A DNA stretch of 64,000 nucleotides from Novipirellula aureliae (GCF_007860185.1 NZ_SJPY01000009.1:212316-276315); one strand, 5' to 3'. Positions 25,057 through 34,369 are shown, numbered from the stretch's first letter. Program-made: numbers and translations. Notes: generated by a model not told the origin, from the letters alone.

Positions 25057-26739
25057 TTGGATTTCTCTGTTGTTACCGAGCTTATTTTCGGCCTTGTGGG
25101 CGGTTTAGGTATGTTCCTGCTCGGCATGAAAAACATGTCCGAGGGTATGCAAGCGGTCGCCGGCAGCAGCCTGCGTCGCCTGATCGCTGCGGTGACCTCT
25201 AACCGCATTCTAGCGATGATTGTTGGGATTGTCGTTACCTGTCTGGTTCAATCGAGTTCGATCACGACGGTGATGGTCGTTGGGTTCGTCAATAGCGGGG
25301 TGATGAATTTAGCCCAAGCGATTGGCGTCATCATGGGTGCCAATGTTGGGACCACGATTACGGGATGGATTTTAGTGCTAGAGGTCGGCAAGTATGGGCT
25401 ACCTATTTTGGGGGCATCCGCATTTGTCTACTTGTTTTCACGTGGGGACCGATGGCGATATTTGGCAATGACCGTGATGGGCGTCGGGATGGTTTTTTTT
25501 GGGCTTGAGTTGATGAAGAACGCCTGTGCGATCATCAAACAACTGCCTCAATTCGAGGCTTGGTTCCATGCGTTTCAAGCGGACACCTATTTTGGGGTTC
25601 TAAAATGTGCGATGGTTGGTTGCGTCATCACGACAATGGTCCAATCATCATCGGCAACGTTGGGGATTACGATCTCGTTGGCGACTCAGGGAGTCATCAG
25701 CTACGAAACCGCCGCCGCGTTGGTTTTAGGCGAGAATATTGGCACGACCATTACGGCGTTATTGGCATCTCTAGGTGCGACGACCAACGCGCGGCGGGCC
25801 GCCTATTTTCACGTCATTTTCAATATGATCGGCGTCATTTGGATCACGGCTGTTTTCTCCTGGTACATCCAGCTTGTCCAATGGTTGATGGGGGGCAATG
25901 TGCAAACCTCGGTCATGGTCAATGGGGTGGAGACTTTCCCCAAGATCACCGCGGCGATCGCGACGACGCACAGCTTGTTTAACATCGTTAACTCCTTAGC
26001 ATTCCTGGCGTTCGTTCCGATCTTTGTGCGGTTCTTGACCTGGTTGGTTCCAGCGAAAGATTTTAAAGAAAAACCCCACTTGACCGACTTGGATATTCGC
26101 ATGCTCGATACCCCTCTGTTGGCTATTGAGCAATCGGGAAAAGAGATCCAGCGGATGGCGGACGGATGCGAGAAAATGATCGATTGGTTGGCGACGTTGG
26201 TCCAGCAAGACAAGCCTGATAAAGAACTCGCCGATAAGCTGAAACGACGTGAGCAGATTCTCGATGCGATTCAGGACGAGATCGCCGTCTACGTCACCAA
26301 CCTGTTGTCAGGGAATATCCCTCACACCGTTGCGGATGAAGCGAGACGACAACTTCGCATGACCGACGAGTTTGAATCGATTAGCGACTATGTCTATGAT
26401 CTCGACAAATTCGATCGCAAACTCCGTCGTGATGGCTTTCGGTTTACCGAGTCCCAGCGGGCGGACCTCGTGGAACTCAATCGATTTGTCAAAGCCTATC
26501 TCTCCGAAGTCAATGAAGCACTGCGTACCGGCAACGAAAACGTTCTGGTGATGACCGACGCAGCGTCGAAGCGGGTTCGTATTCAGATCAAATCGCTTCG
26601 TCGGAAGCACCTCGAGGATCTCTCCAATGGAAATATTCCTCCATTGGTCAGTGTTGCCTATTTGGCATCGCTCAACGCGTTCGCTCGCGTTCGTGATCAT
26701 ACACGAAATGTCTCGGAAGCAATCTCTGGTGAAAAGTAA
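25057..26739 (+). CDS. Na+/phosphate cotransporter family protein with PhoU-like tail
   Basis: A 560-residue inner-membrane protein. The N-terminal 340 residues hold two inverted halves, each with the QSSS signature of the NptA/PNaS family (QSSSITTVM at about 65 and QSSSATLGI at about 197), and GANVGTTITG/GENIGTTITA after each. Residues about 360-560 form a cytoplasmic PhoU-like helical bundle. The start is a TTG at 25057, since no in-frame ATG precedes the first membrane segment; an AGG about 9 bases upstream may serve as ribosome site. It probably imports phosphate with Na+, with the PhoU-like part regulating it. It is not next to pho genes. Confidence 0.9.
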   Translation: MDFSVVTELIFGLVGGLGMFLLGMKNMSEGMQAVAGSSLRRLIAAVTSNRILAMIVGIVVTCLVQSSSITTVMVVGFVNSGVMNLAQAIGVIMGANVGTTITGWILVLEVGKYGLPILGASAFVYLFSRGDRWRYLAMTVMGVGMVFFGLELMKNACAIIKQLPQFEAWFHAFQADTYFGVLKCAMVGCVITTMVQSSSATLGITISLATQGVISYETAAALVLGENIGTTITALLASLGATTNARRAAYFHVIFNMIGVIWITAVFSWYIQLVQWLMGGNVQTSVMVNGVETFPKITAAIATTHSLFNIVNSLAFLAFVPIFVRFLTWLVPAKDFKEKPHLTDLDIRMLDTPLLAIEQSGKEIQRMADGCEKMIDWLATLVQQDKPDKELADKLKRREQILDAIQDEIAVYVTNLLSGNIPHTVADEARRQLRMTDEFESISDYVYDLDKFDRKLRRDGFRFTESQRADLVELNRFVKAYLSEVNEALRTGNENVLVMTDAASKRVRIQIKSLRRKHLEDLSNGNIPPLVSVAYLASLNAFARVRDHTRNVSEAISGEK

Positions 26740-26971
26740 CATCGCTGCCTATCGCTTCCAGGCTGTCACGATTTGGAAACCAGGCGACATCGCGGCTTCG
26801 ACCGCTGCGATAGTCGCCAAGACTTTTGGCTCTCGGCCCCCTTTTTGACTGTTGCCGAAACGGTTGCCGAGTTTCGCGGTAAAACGTCACTTTCTGTTTG
26901 GTACATTCGACGTCCCACGCGGAAGGGCGCACCACCGGTTCCCAAACAAAAGGATGGGAGCTTGCTTCCGC

Positions 26972-27409
26972 TCAATTCTCGCCATGATGGCGAGCGACCG
27001 CCTCTAGCAGGGGGTCGATGGTTTGACTCTGGATCCGATGCGGCGGGTTCCAATCAAACCACTGCGATGATTGATGCTCGGTCAACGTCAACGCTGGCTT
27101 CGATGCCAAGTATCCCAAGAAATATCGAACCGTTTTCAGGAATGTTTGACCGCCCCTGCTTTGGTATGTCACCGGATAGCTAATTTCGTACTGGAACGAT
27201 TGATCAATCGCAATCTCATTTGTACCGATCCCCGTCTCCTCTTCCGTCTCGCGAAGCGCGGTTTCCAAAAACGATTCTCCCGGTTCGCAATGTCCCTTGG
27301 GTAAGTCCCAACGATCGGAATGACGCAGCAGCAAAAATTGTTGCTGGGGAGCTCTTAGCATCAGCAGAATACCTGCGGCGCGGACGGTTCCATCAGATTG
27401 AATCATCAT
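26972..27409 (-). CDS. Nudix hydrolase, Ap4A/diadenosine-polyphosphatase-like
   Basis: The Nudix box is complete (GHCEPGESFLETALRETEEETGI, residues G to I; the RE..EE.G core binds Mg2+). I place the start at the tandem ATGs 27409/27406, giving about 145 residues, because homologous sequence begins at AAGILLM. The ATG at 27475 would add 22 residues of unlike composition and reach to within 1 bp of the divergent adenosyltransferase gene. The small size, RHSDRWDLPKGH block and lack of extra domains fit bis(5'-nucleosyl)-tetraphosphatase-type enzymes, but the substrate is not proven. Confidence 0.87.
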   Translation of the reverse strand: MMIQSDGTVRAAGILLMLRAPQQQFLLLRHSDRWDLPKGHCEPGESFLETALRETEEETGIGTNEIAIDQSFQYEISYPVTYQSRGGQTFLKTVRYFLGYLASKPALTLTEHQSSQWFDWNPPHRIQSQTIDPLLEAVARHHGEN

Positions 27410-27476
27410 GTACTTTCTCTTTTCCCTCGCACCTTCATTCCAATGTGCGTTTTCTAATATTTGAATAGTTACCAAA

Positions 27477-28028
27477 ATGAAAATTTATACGCGTAGTGGC
27501 GATTCGGGCAGCACCGGCTTGTTCGGCGGACCAAGGGTTCCCAAAGATGACGATCGAATCGAATCCTACGGAACCGTTGATGAACTAAACGCGTGTTTAG
27601 GTGTCGTTCGAGCTTCAGGAGTTTCCAAGGCGATCGATGGGCAGTTGCAACAGATTCAAAACGAGTTGTTCTCGATCGGAGCCGAACTGGCGACGCCCGA
27701 CGCTGACCGACATGATATGAGGATTATCGATAATGCCCATATTGCTAGACTTGAGCAGTGGATTGACGAACACGAGCAGTCCCTCACGCCACTCAAAACG
27801 TTTATCTTGCCTGCGGGAGCACTGGCGTCTGTCCAATTGCATTTAGCTCGATCCGTGTGCCGACGTGCGGAACGGCGAGTCGTGACCCTAGCGAGCCATG
27901 ACGATGTTCAGATGAGTGAGTCGTTAACGATTTACTTAAACCGTCTGAGCGATCTGCTGTTCGTGCTTTCGCGAGTTGCAAACCAGGAGGCGGGGGTTGA
28001 CGAAGTGCCTTGGCAGCGGCCGACTTAA
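27477..28028 (+). CDS. cob(I)alamin adenosyltransferase, PduO type
   Basis: A 183-residue cytoplasmic enzyme that transfers adenosyl from ATP to cob(I)alamin, making coenzyme B12. The N-terminal ATP loop is TRSGDSGSTGLFGG, followed by RIESYGTVDELNACLG. The conserved CRRAERRVV helix and the C-terminal YLNRLSDLLFVLSRVAN complete the PduO/MMAB signature. Length is normal for the family. It is transcribed divergently from the Nudix gene. No B12-dependent enzyme lies next to it, so its client is not shown here. Confidence 0.93.
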   Translation: MKIYTRSGDSGSTGLFGGPRVPKDDDRIESYGTVDELNACLGVVRASGVSKAIDGQLQQIQNELFSIGAELATPDADRHDMRIIDNAHIARLEQWIDEHEQSLTPLKTFILPAGALASVQLHLARSVCRRAERRVVTLASHDDVQMSESLTIYLNRLSDLLFVLSRVANQEAGVDEVPWQRPT

Positions 28029-28105
28029 TCCGGCGCTGCCGCGCTGCCGCTCAGCTCACCGCTATTGATCGCGTGGACGGATTGGCCCGGTCCATCCTTT
28101 CAAGC

Positions 28106-28212
28106 TCTAGCCCGGATAATACGCAGACTGTTTTTCGAGCAATGAACGTAAACGCTTGAAGGCGTAGACGTTAGCAAAACAATTTGCAAGCCCATGAATC
28201 ATCCGGGCTAGA
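28106..28212. repeat. 107-bp element bounded by perfect 12-bp inverted repeats
   Basis: TCTAGCCCGGAT (28106-28117) is exactly inverted as ATCCGGGCTAGA (28201-28212). Inside is a second imperfect palindrome (AACGTAAACGC against GGCGTAGACGTT). It lies between the ends of two convergent genes. It has the look of a small non-autonomous mobile palindrome; a bidirectional terminator is the other option. Confidence 0.78.
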
Positions 28213-28316
28213 CCAAAGACGCGCTCCGCCCGCTCGCAGAGCGGAGCGAAAAATGCAGAGGCATGACATTGCGACGCAGAGTGGTTAGGTGGCAATAGAA
28301 TGAACGCCACTCGACT

Positions 28317-30851
28317 TTACATGCCCACGATCGCGGCAGTCGCATCAGGGGGGACTCCGATACTAGGGCCTGCGGCTTCCAATGCCTCCAAGACTGCAGA
28401 TTGGCTGACCAAATCTCGCAAAATGATTGGCTGGTTCGGCCGTGAACCGGGATAGATCGCTAGTACCGGAATCGAACGGCTTTCGAGTTCCTCCAGCTTC
28501 TGTTTGATCTCATCATTGCGGTTCGTCCAATCGGCAAGCATTGGAACGGCATCGAGTTCTTCGATCATGACGCGTGTCGCTTCGGTATTGAGAGCAACCT
28601 TGTAATTGACGATGCAGTTGACACACCATTTGGCGGTGAAATCGATGATCACGGTTCGCCCTTCCGCTTGGTATTTCTCGAGCAGTTCCTCGTCGTAATC
28701 GACCCAGGCAATCGACTCGACCCCCGATTCTTCTGCGGGCGGGGTCTCCCCGAGATAGCTAAAGGCCATGAAACCGATCACCGTGGCGATCGATATACCT
28801 CCTGCCCATGCGATCAAACGTTTCTCTAGGTCAGCCCAATTGGGGACTTTACCGATGATCCAACAGCCGAACCAAACCGCAATCAACGTTACAAACAGCG
28901 GCAATTTGTCAGCGTCGTCAAAAATGCTGAAAAAGAAAGCGACGGTTGCCAAAAACAGAAACGCCAAAAATTCCTTTAGCGTCTCCATCCAATCACCCGG
29001 TTTGGGTAACCAGGCTACCAAAACAGGCCAAATCCCGATCATCACGTAGGGAATCGCCATCCCCAGACCGATCGTCATCATGACCATCATGTTTTGTAAG
29101 GGCGACAACGAAATCGTTAAGCCGAAGATGACTCCCAATAACGGCCCGCTACAAGGTGTCGATAGGACTGTTGCGAAGGCTCCCTTGAAGAATGCGCCGG
29201 ACAACCCTTCACGCTGCTGTAGCTCCTGGCTCTTCTTTCCAGCCATCATGCCGGGAACCGGGATCTCCCAAACTCCGAGATAGCTTAGTGCCATCGCGAA
29301 CATCAGCAACGTCAAACCTAAACGGAAGGGAAAGTACGTGAACTGTTCGCCCCAGGAAAACGACAAGATCACGAGCAGAAACGTTAACACTCCAAACACA
29401 GCCAGAATGCCGGCAGCATAGAAAAAGTTCAATAGGAACGCGCGGCGACGGTCGGCACCCGCCTGCTGAACGAAACTCATCACCTTCAAGCCAACGACTG
29501 GCAGAACGCACGGCATGAAATTCAATATCACTCCGCCCAGAAAGGACAACAGCAAAACGAAGGCAAACGATCTCTTCGGCGACGATTTGCCGCTGTCAAG
29601 AACGATGGGGGTTACTGCTTTTGACCCTGCGGTATTCACTGAATCATCCGTACCAGCATCCTCCGCGGATGGACCACTTGATTCGCCTCGTTTTGTATCG
29701 ACCTCCCCGATCTCGTCGACCCATTTTGTCACCGCGGCAGCATCGAGTACGTCGGATCGCTCGCCAACCTTCATTTCGACCACCGCTGAGAGTGGGGCGC
29801 TACCCGATCCACTTCCGACCGTGAACGTCGTCATAAACTCCAATGCTTTAGGCTGCAGACAACTGGTGTCGGTACATGCCGTGTAAGCGATTCCACCTTT
29901 TAAAACGTATTCGCCCGCTGCGGCCGATCCAGGAATTTGGACCGGAATCGTCCATTTCGCGTCCCCTTTGTGATAGAACACCTCCGGCATCAAATCGCTA
30001 GAGACCGGCTGCGTGCTGGCAATCGGCTTCCCTAGCTGTAAACCCGATTTTTCGGTGAAGACAAAATTGGTGGAAAAGTCTGCGTCGTTCACCGCTGCTT
30101 GGTAGACGTGGTAGGTGGCATTCGGCTTGGCGTTGAATACCAAATAGGCCAGATCTCCTGGATTGGGGTTCGCAGGAATCAGCTCCGCCGACCATTCAAC
30201 CGGATAATCCGAATCACGAAAGGGAGGAGCTGGCTTTGCATTCGCACCGGTGACGGAATCGCTTGCCAATTTGACAAAATTAGCGGTCACGGTTTCCTCG
30301 ATCGGAATGCAAGCGCCATCGTCTTTGCAGATTTGAGCATCGACAGCTACCACGATCGAATCATGGAAACCTTTCGCAGCACGGATCGGTGCCGACCAAA
30401 CGACGGTGCCCGAGTGTTCTTCGATTGTGACGCCGACAAAAATGTCGGATACGCTCGTCTTTGCCGGTTTATCCGGCGAAAAATCGCCAACCAATCTCGC
30501 GGACTCAGGCGATTGGATCGTCAAACGTGTGGGTAACGGACCGCCCTCGGGTTGCGTCACCGAGTAAATGTGCCAACCCTCGGGAACCTTCGCTTCGACT
30601 TGAAGCTTTCCTTGGCCATTTGAATCGACGAAGTACGCGGCTTTCCACTTCGTGTTTTCATTCGCTGCTCCTCCGAAACCACCAAGTGAAAAGTCCGAAA
30701 ACACCTCCGACGGGTCGTCGCCGAATTGCCCTTGAACACTTGAAGGAGCCAATGCCGAAACCATGAAGGCGACCGCTACCGCCAACAGAGTTGCGCAGGG
30801 GTGTGTAAGACAGCTGCTCGGATGCCGAGTTCTTTTCAGTGACGGTTGCAT
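28317..30851 (-). CDS. dsbD: DsbD-like thiol:disulfide interchange protein
   Basis: An 844-residue inner-membrane reductant carrier. A signal peptide (to about residue 41) leads to an unusually long periplasmic part (about 45-430) with two DsbD-N-like beta modules: one holds ICKDDGACIP, the other ACTDTSCLQP, each a cysteine pair. The membrane domain (about 435-700) carries the paired cysteines in NFMPCVLPVVG (about 445) and STPCSGPLLG (about 565). The C-terminal thioredoxin domain has AKWCVNC (about 740). Electrons normally pass from cytoplasmic thioredoxin through the membrane domain to periplasmic proteins. Two N-terminal modules instead of one is notable. It is the last gene of the minus-strand run before the convergent repeat. 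Confidence 0.9.
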   Translation of the reverse strand: MQPSLKRTRHPSSCLTHPCATLLAVAVAFMVSALAPSSVQGQFGDDPSEVFSDFSLGGFGGAANENTKWKAAYFVDSNGQGKLQVEAKVPEGWHIYSVTQPEGGPLPTRLTIQSPESARLVGDFSPDKPAKTSVSDIFVGVTIEEHSGTVVWSAPIRAAKGFHDSIVVAVDAQICKDDGACIPIEETVTANFVKLASDSVTGANAKPAPPFRDSDYPVEWSAELIPANPNPGDLAYLVFNAKPNATYHVYQAAVNDADFSTNFVFTEKSGLQLGKPIASTQPVSSDLMPEVFYHKGDAKWTIPVQIPGSAAAGEYVLKGGIAYTACTDTSCLQPKALEFMTTFTVGSGSGSAPLSAVVEMKVGERSDVLDAAAVTKWVDEIGEVDTKRGESSGPSAEDAGTDDSVNTAGSKAVTPIVLDSGKSSPKRSFAFVLLLSFLGGVILNFMPCVLPVVGLKVMSFVQQAGADRRRAFLLNFFYAAGILAVFGVLTFLLVILSFSWGEQFTYFPFRLGLTLLMFAMALSYLGVWEIPVPGMMAGKKSQELQQREGLSGAFFKGAFATVLSTPCSGPLLGVIFGLTISLSPLQNMMVMMTIGLGMAIPYVMIGIWPVLVAWLPKPGDWMETLKEFLAFLFLATVAFFFSIFDDADKLPLFVTLIAVWFGCWIIGKVPNWADLEKRLIAWAGGISIATVIGFMAFSYLGETPPAEESGVESIAWVDYDEELLEKYQAEGRTVIIDFTAKWCVNCIVNYKVALNTEATRVMIEELDAVPMLADWTNRNDEIKQKLEELESRSIPVLAIYPGSRPNQPIILRDLVSQSAVLEALEAAGPSIGVPPDATAAIVGM

Positions 30852-30951
30852 ATTTTACGGTTGCGTCGTGATGGTGGAGAGGTAGAAGCCAAACTTTATC
30901 TTATACGTTGAAATGGTCTTTGGAACGAGAGGACCACCCGGCAGCCGAGTT

Positions 30952-32013
30952 TTATTCAAGGAATTCGACTGTTTTTAGACATTCATTTATTCGGGCTGCC
31001 ACTCGATTGGGCTCAACGGGAAACGAACGGCGCTGTAACGCGACCCAAATTACCCAGTTTGCGAGGCTGATCCATGCAGACGCCAGTGTCAAATGGCGGG
31101 CCAGCGATTCTTCGTGTTCGCCGAGGCCCCATTCTTGCCGGTAACCCGCAAACGCAGAATTCCACAGTTCCGATAACTGGATTCCACTTGATACAAAGCT
31201 CGTTGTCCAGCGGGACAGGTCGGTTGCTGGCGAATCGACCCGAATCGCATCGAAATCGATGATTCCGCTGACGCCAGAAATCCCGTCGTGGTCAAAAAAA
31301 ATGTGTTCTCGATGCACGTCGCGTATGACGTGCTGGTTCGATAACCGCATATTCGCAAAGGGCCGAAGTGATTCCGAGATCGATTTCGTGATGCTTTGCC
31401 ATCGTTTGGCCAGAAAATCGATGGCGGTGAGCAGACTTTGGGTCAGTTCTGAATCGATTTTTGCGGACAAGCTATCCGAAAAGACGTTTGCTCGCCCCTC
31501 GCAAATCAATTGATCGAGAAGCTTCGAAATCTCGTCGGCTCGTTTTAGCCGAACGCCAACGGCAGCAGCAGGTTGCTGATGAATCCCAAGCGAGTGTGAC
31601 GCACGATGAACGTTTGCAATCGCCGCAGCGCCTTTCGATAATCCATCGAGTAGCACTCGGTGGTTGGTGGTCATTTTGATTGGCGAGCCCGAAACCCAGG
31701 TCACCAATTCCCAGCCCCGAAGCCCATCCCAAACCACTGTGTCATTCGCGTTGAGCACGGGGCAAACGCGAGGAACCAATTGACAGTCGTTGTGGTAGAC
31801 TGCGGACAGAAAGCGGTGAATCGAGTTGATCCGGTCGATGGTGGTTCCAACGCTGTAGCGTTTTAGAGCAAACGTCTTTCCAATGGAGTCCGTGACACGG
31901 AAGACATCTGCGCCGCTGAAACCGGGGGGCATCGTTTCGATCGACGAAACGATCGAATTTGCAGTTGGCCCAAACCAACTTTTTAGAATTTCAGCCGGCA
32001 CGCTACGCTGCAT
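30952..32013 (-). CDS. aminoglycoside/homoserine-kinase-like phosphotransferase with altered catalytic loop
   Basis: A 353-residue protein of the APH/choline-kinase fold. It has an N-lobe with FALKRYS (nucleotide-binding Lys), a catalytic loop reading VIRDVHREHIFFD (about 235-247) and a metal site IIDFDAIR.DSPATDLSR. In the usual HGDLHxGN loop the Asp and second His are kept, while the first His becomes Ile/Arg and the Asn becomes His. Its start overlaps the end of lpxI by 11 bp, so it is translationally coupled to lpxD-lpxI. This suggests a small-molecule or lipid-linked kinase role, but the substrate is unknown. Confidence 0.75.
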   Translation of the reverse strand: MQRSVPAEILKSWFGPTANSIVSSIETMPPGFSGADVFRVTDSIGKTFALKRYSVGTTIDRINSIHRFLSAVYHNDCQLVPRVCPVLNANDTVVWDGLRGWELVTWVSGSPIKMTTNHRVLLDGLSKGAAAIANVHRASHSLGIHQQPAAAVGVRLKRADEISKLLDQLICEGRANVFSDSLSAKIDSELTQSLLTAIDFLAKRWQSITKSISESLRPFANMRLSNQHVIRDVHREHIFFDHDGISGVSGIIDFDAIRVDSPATDLSRWTTSFVSSGIQLSELWNSAFAGYRQEWGLGEHEESLARHLTLASAWISLANWVIWVALQRRSFPVEPNRVAARINECLKTVEFLE

Positions 32014-32908
32014 CGCTCGCGACCGATTGAAAATCGGATTCTCTCATGGCGACGATCGTGATCCCGGCACGTTTGGCTTCTTCAATCGTCTTATCGCGGT
32101 CGACTAGAATCGTCTTATCTGCTTCGATTACGATCGTTGATCCACCGGCTTGTTTCACTTTTTGGACCGTTTGCGCTCCGATCGTCGGCACATCAAAACG
32201 CATGTCTTGGTCCGGTTTACTGACTTTCACCAGGGTCCAACCGCCACGTTTGCACAACTGCCCAGATCGTTCGATACAAGCATCGGTGCCCTCGATCGCT
32301 TCGACGGCAATCACCGCACCATCTTTGATCGTAATCGATTGCCCGATATCCATGCCGCCCATTTGTCGGGCGACATGCCATCCCATTTGAACGTCTTTTT
32401 GTTGGCTAGAACTGAGGCGACGTCCAACAAGTAAGCCATGCTTCACAAGTAACTCCGGTGCAAAATCGGTCGGGGCACAAACTTGCAACCCACGCTGGTT
32501 GTACGTATCGGTGACCGCCAACAGCAAGCGGTCATCGCGAGCGTCACGACTGCGACCAAATAGCAATGGCCCAAACGTTCGTAGACACTGGATATCGGGT
32601 AGATGCTTTAGCCAAAGTGAACCGCTAAACAGGAGATCGGACTTAAACAGCTTGCCCGCCATCGTCACCTGTTTCACTCCATGACGTCGAAAGTAACGGA
32701 TATGCCCTCCCACTTTGCCGACGCCTGACCAGGCCACACGATCGCAAATCGCTTCGAGTGATTCGCAAGCATGCCCTTTGATTGCGATACAGCAAACACG
32801 ACCACCTTGGCGAGTGACTTCGCGGGCCACTTCGATCGGAAAGCTCCCCCAACCGGCGATGAGTCCGATGGGTGCGTTATCAGTTCGTTCCAATGGCATT
32901 CCCGACAT
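32003..32908 (-). CDS. lpxI: UDP-2,3-diacylglucosamine pyrophosphatase LpxI
   Basis: A 301-residue member of the LpxI (DUF1009) family, which hydrolyses UDP-2,3-diacylglucosamine to lipid X in lipid A synthesis, replacing LpxH. Seen: the N-terminal IGLIAGWGSFP loop, AMAGK-like segment VTMAGKLFKSDL, DRLLLAVTD, and the C-terminal catalytic block PDQDMRFDVPTIG. The start ATG directly abuts the stop of lpxD without a spacer, and its end overlaps the following phosphotransferase gene, so the three form one operon. Cytoplasmic, membrane peripheral. Confidence 0.94.
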   Translation of the reverse strand: MSGMPLERTDNAPIGLIAGWGSFPIEVAREVTRQGGRVCCIAIKGHACESLEAICDRVAWSGVGKVGGHIRYFRRHGVKQVTMAGKLFKSDLLFSGSLWLKHLPDIQCLRTFGPLLFGRSRDARDDRLLLAVTDTYNQRGLQVCAPTDFAPELLVKHGLLVGRRLSSSQQKDVQMGWHVARQMGGMDIGQSITIKDGAVIAVEAIEGTDACIERSGQLCKRGGWTLVKVSKPDQDMRFDVPTIGAQTVQKVKQAGGSTIVIEADKTILVDRDKTIEEAKRAGITIVAMRESDFQSVASDAA

Positions 32909-33976
32909 TTAGGCAGCCTTTGTCTTGGTCGCTGCGGCCGACTTAGGATTCTGTTTGACGATTTGGTCGACATCGCGACGTAACGTTTTGAGTTCGCGCC
33001 GTAGTTCGGGCAATTTTCGCTCGACAGCCATGATTTGCATCTGCTCTCGCTGCGGCGTTGCTGGAGATCCAAGATAGACTTGGTCGCCCGCGCAGTCGTT
33101 CATCACACCTGCTTGTGCACCGATGATCGTGCGATCACCAAGATTGACATGATCTTTCAGGCCAACCTGGCCAGCCAAAACGACGTAGTCGCCGGTCGTG
33201 CAGCTGCCTGCGATGCCAACTTGGCTGCACAACAAATTGTGGCGCCCAATTCGACAATTGTGACCAATCATCACTTGGTTGTCGATCTTCGTGCCTTCGC
33301 CAATGCGAGTTCTTCCGTAGGTGGCGCGGTCAACCATCACGCCAGCCCCCAATTCGACGTCGGAGTCGATTTGCACAAAACCCAATTGAGCGGTCGGAAT
33401 GTGCCGGCCATTTTCTTGACGATAGCCGAACCCGTTTGCTCCGAGGATGACGCCCGCGTGCAGGACGCATCGGTCACCGATTTGCGTGTGTTGATAGAGT
33501 GTCACGTTTGGGTAGAGAACGCAGTCGCATCCGATCACACATCCAGGCATGATCACGACGCCTGGCATAATCCGAGTCCGCTCACCAATCGTCACACCAC
33601 GCCCGACGATTGCCGAGGGATGCACGTGAGCCGACTTGGCCACATTCGCTTCCAAATCCACTCCAATGCTAGGTAATTCGCATGAGAGCGGTGGCCTAAA
33701 ATGGGAGACGATTTTTGAAAAGGCTTCATGTGTATTGGCAACAACGATTTGAGCCATCGGGATCGATTCGAGCCGAACCGAAGTCACGACGGCGACCGCA
33801 TCGGAATGAGCCAATTGTTGGGCTCGCCGAGGATCGTCAAGCATCGTAATTTGGCCGTCCGATTCGTCACCAAGCGGAAACGCCCCGCTGCAGAGCGAAT
33901 CCGGGTTGCCCACCGATTCGCCGTTGATAAGTTCACCGTCCACCATCGTTACGATGCTGTGAAGCCTTACATTCAT
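32909..33976 (-). CDS. lpxD: UDP-3-O-acylglucosamine N-acyltransferase LpxD
   Basis: I chose the ATG at 33976 (355 residues), because the N-terminal domain of the family begins at NVRLHSIV; the start at 34000 adds 8 residues. An N-terminal uridine-binding domain (1-100) is followed by a left-handed beta helix of hexapeptide repeats (about 105-300) and a C-terminal helix. The catalytic block KIDNQVMIGHN places the general-base His at residue 239. GANGFGY is also present. The enzyme adds the N-linked acyl chain in lipid A synthesis. First gene of the lpxD-lpxI-kinase operon. Together with lpxI it shows that this organism makes lipid A. Confidence 0.95.
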   Translation of the reverse strand: MNVRLHSIVTMVDGELINGESVGNPDSLCSGAFPLGDESDGQITMLDDPRRAQQLAHSDAVAVVTSVRLESIPMAQIVVANTHEAFSKIVSHFRPPLSCELPSIGVDLEANVAKSAHVHPSAIVGRGVTIGERTRIMPGVVIMPGCVIGCDCVLYPNVTLYQHTQIGDRCVLHAGVILGANGFGYRQENGRHIPTAQLGFVQIDSDVELGAGVMVDRATYGRTRIGEGTKIDNQVMIGHNCRIGRHNLLCSQVGIAGSCTTGDYVVLAGQVGLKDHVNLGDRTIIGAQAGVMNDCAGDQVYLGSPATPQREQMQIMAVERKLPELRRELKTLRRDVDQIVKQNPKSAAATKTKAA

Positions 33977-34126
33977 TCCGTCATCCTTGCAACGCGCCAA
34001 ACACTATAAATTTTATTGATTTCGTCATGCTGTTGAAACCTGCTGGTTCAGGTATATCGCTCTGATGAGATTGAGAGCAAGATCGATTCCGAAACATTTG
34101 CTCTCAAAATGTGCCGCTCGCGTTGC

Positions 34127-34242
34127 GGGCTGTCGATTTAATCGTTTAACGCTTAGCCGAAGGCGTCAGCTTTTCCGTAAGCGGTCGCCTATGGCTTGTC
34201 GTTAAACAATAAGTCGAGTCAAACCGATTAGATCGACAGCCC
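34127..34242. repeat. structured inverted-repeat element upstream of lpxD
   Basis: The outer 18-bp arms 34127-34144 and 34225-34242 are inverted with one mismatch. A second pair, GTTTAACG (34144-34151) and CGTTAAAC (34200-34207), nests inside. The whole would fold as a long interrupted hairpin. It lies 150 bp upstream of lpxD, so it could be a dispersed repeat or a leader structure. Confidence 0.75.
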
Positions 34243-34310
34243 GGTTGGTCTTGCCGGGCAAAGGCGGTCTTGGCGGGCAAAGGCCGGCAGGCCGATTGGG
34301 AGTGGCGGTC

Positions 34311-34360
34311 GTGGATCTTGCTAAAGATCCCCGGAAATTTGGATCTTTAACAAGATCCAC
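34311..34360. repeat. palindromic repeat (complete copy), possible terminator of the kinase gene
   Basis: Arms of 20 bp at 34311-34330 and 34341-34360 match as inverted repeats with one mismatch, around a 10-base loop. The right arm plus 4 bases recurs exactly at 937-960. It sits 9 bp beyond the stop of the minus-strand kinase gene, a good place for a terminator. Confidence 0.85.
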
Positions 34361-34369
34361 TACCTCTTT

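Noticed and set aside
28107-28310. 67-codon minus-strand frame
   Set aside because: It reads through the inverted-repeat element and has no recognisable feature.
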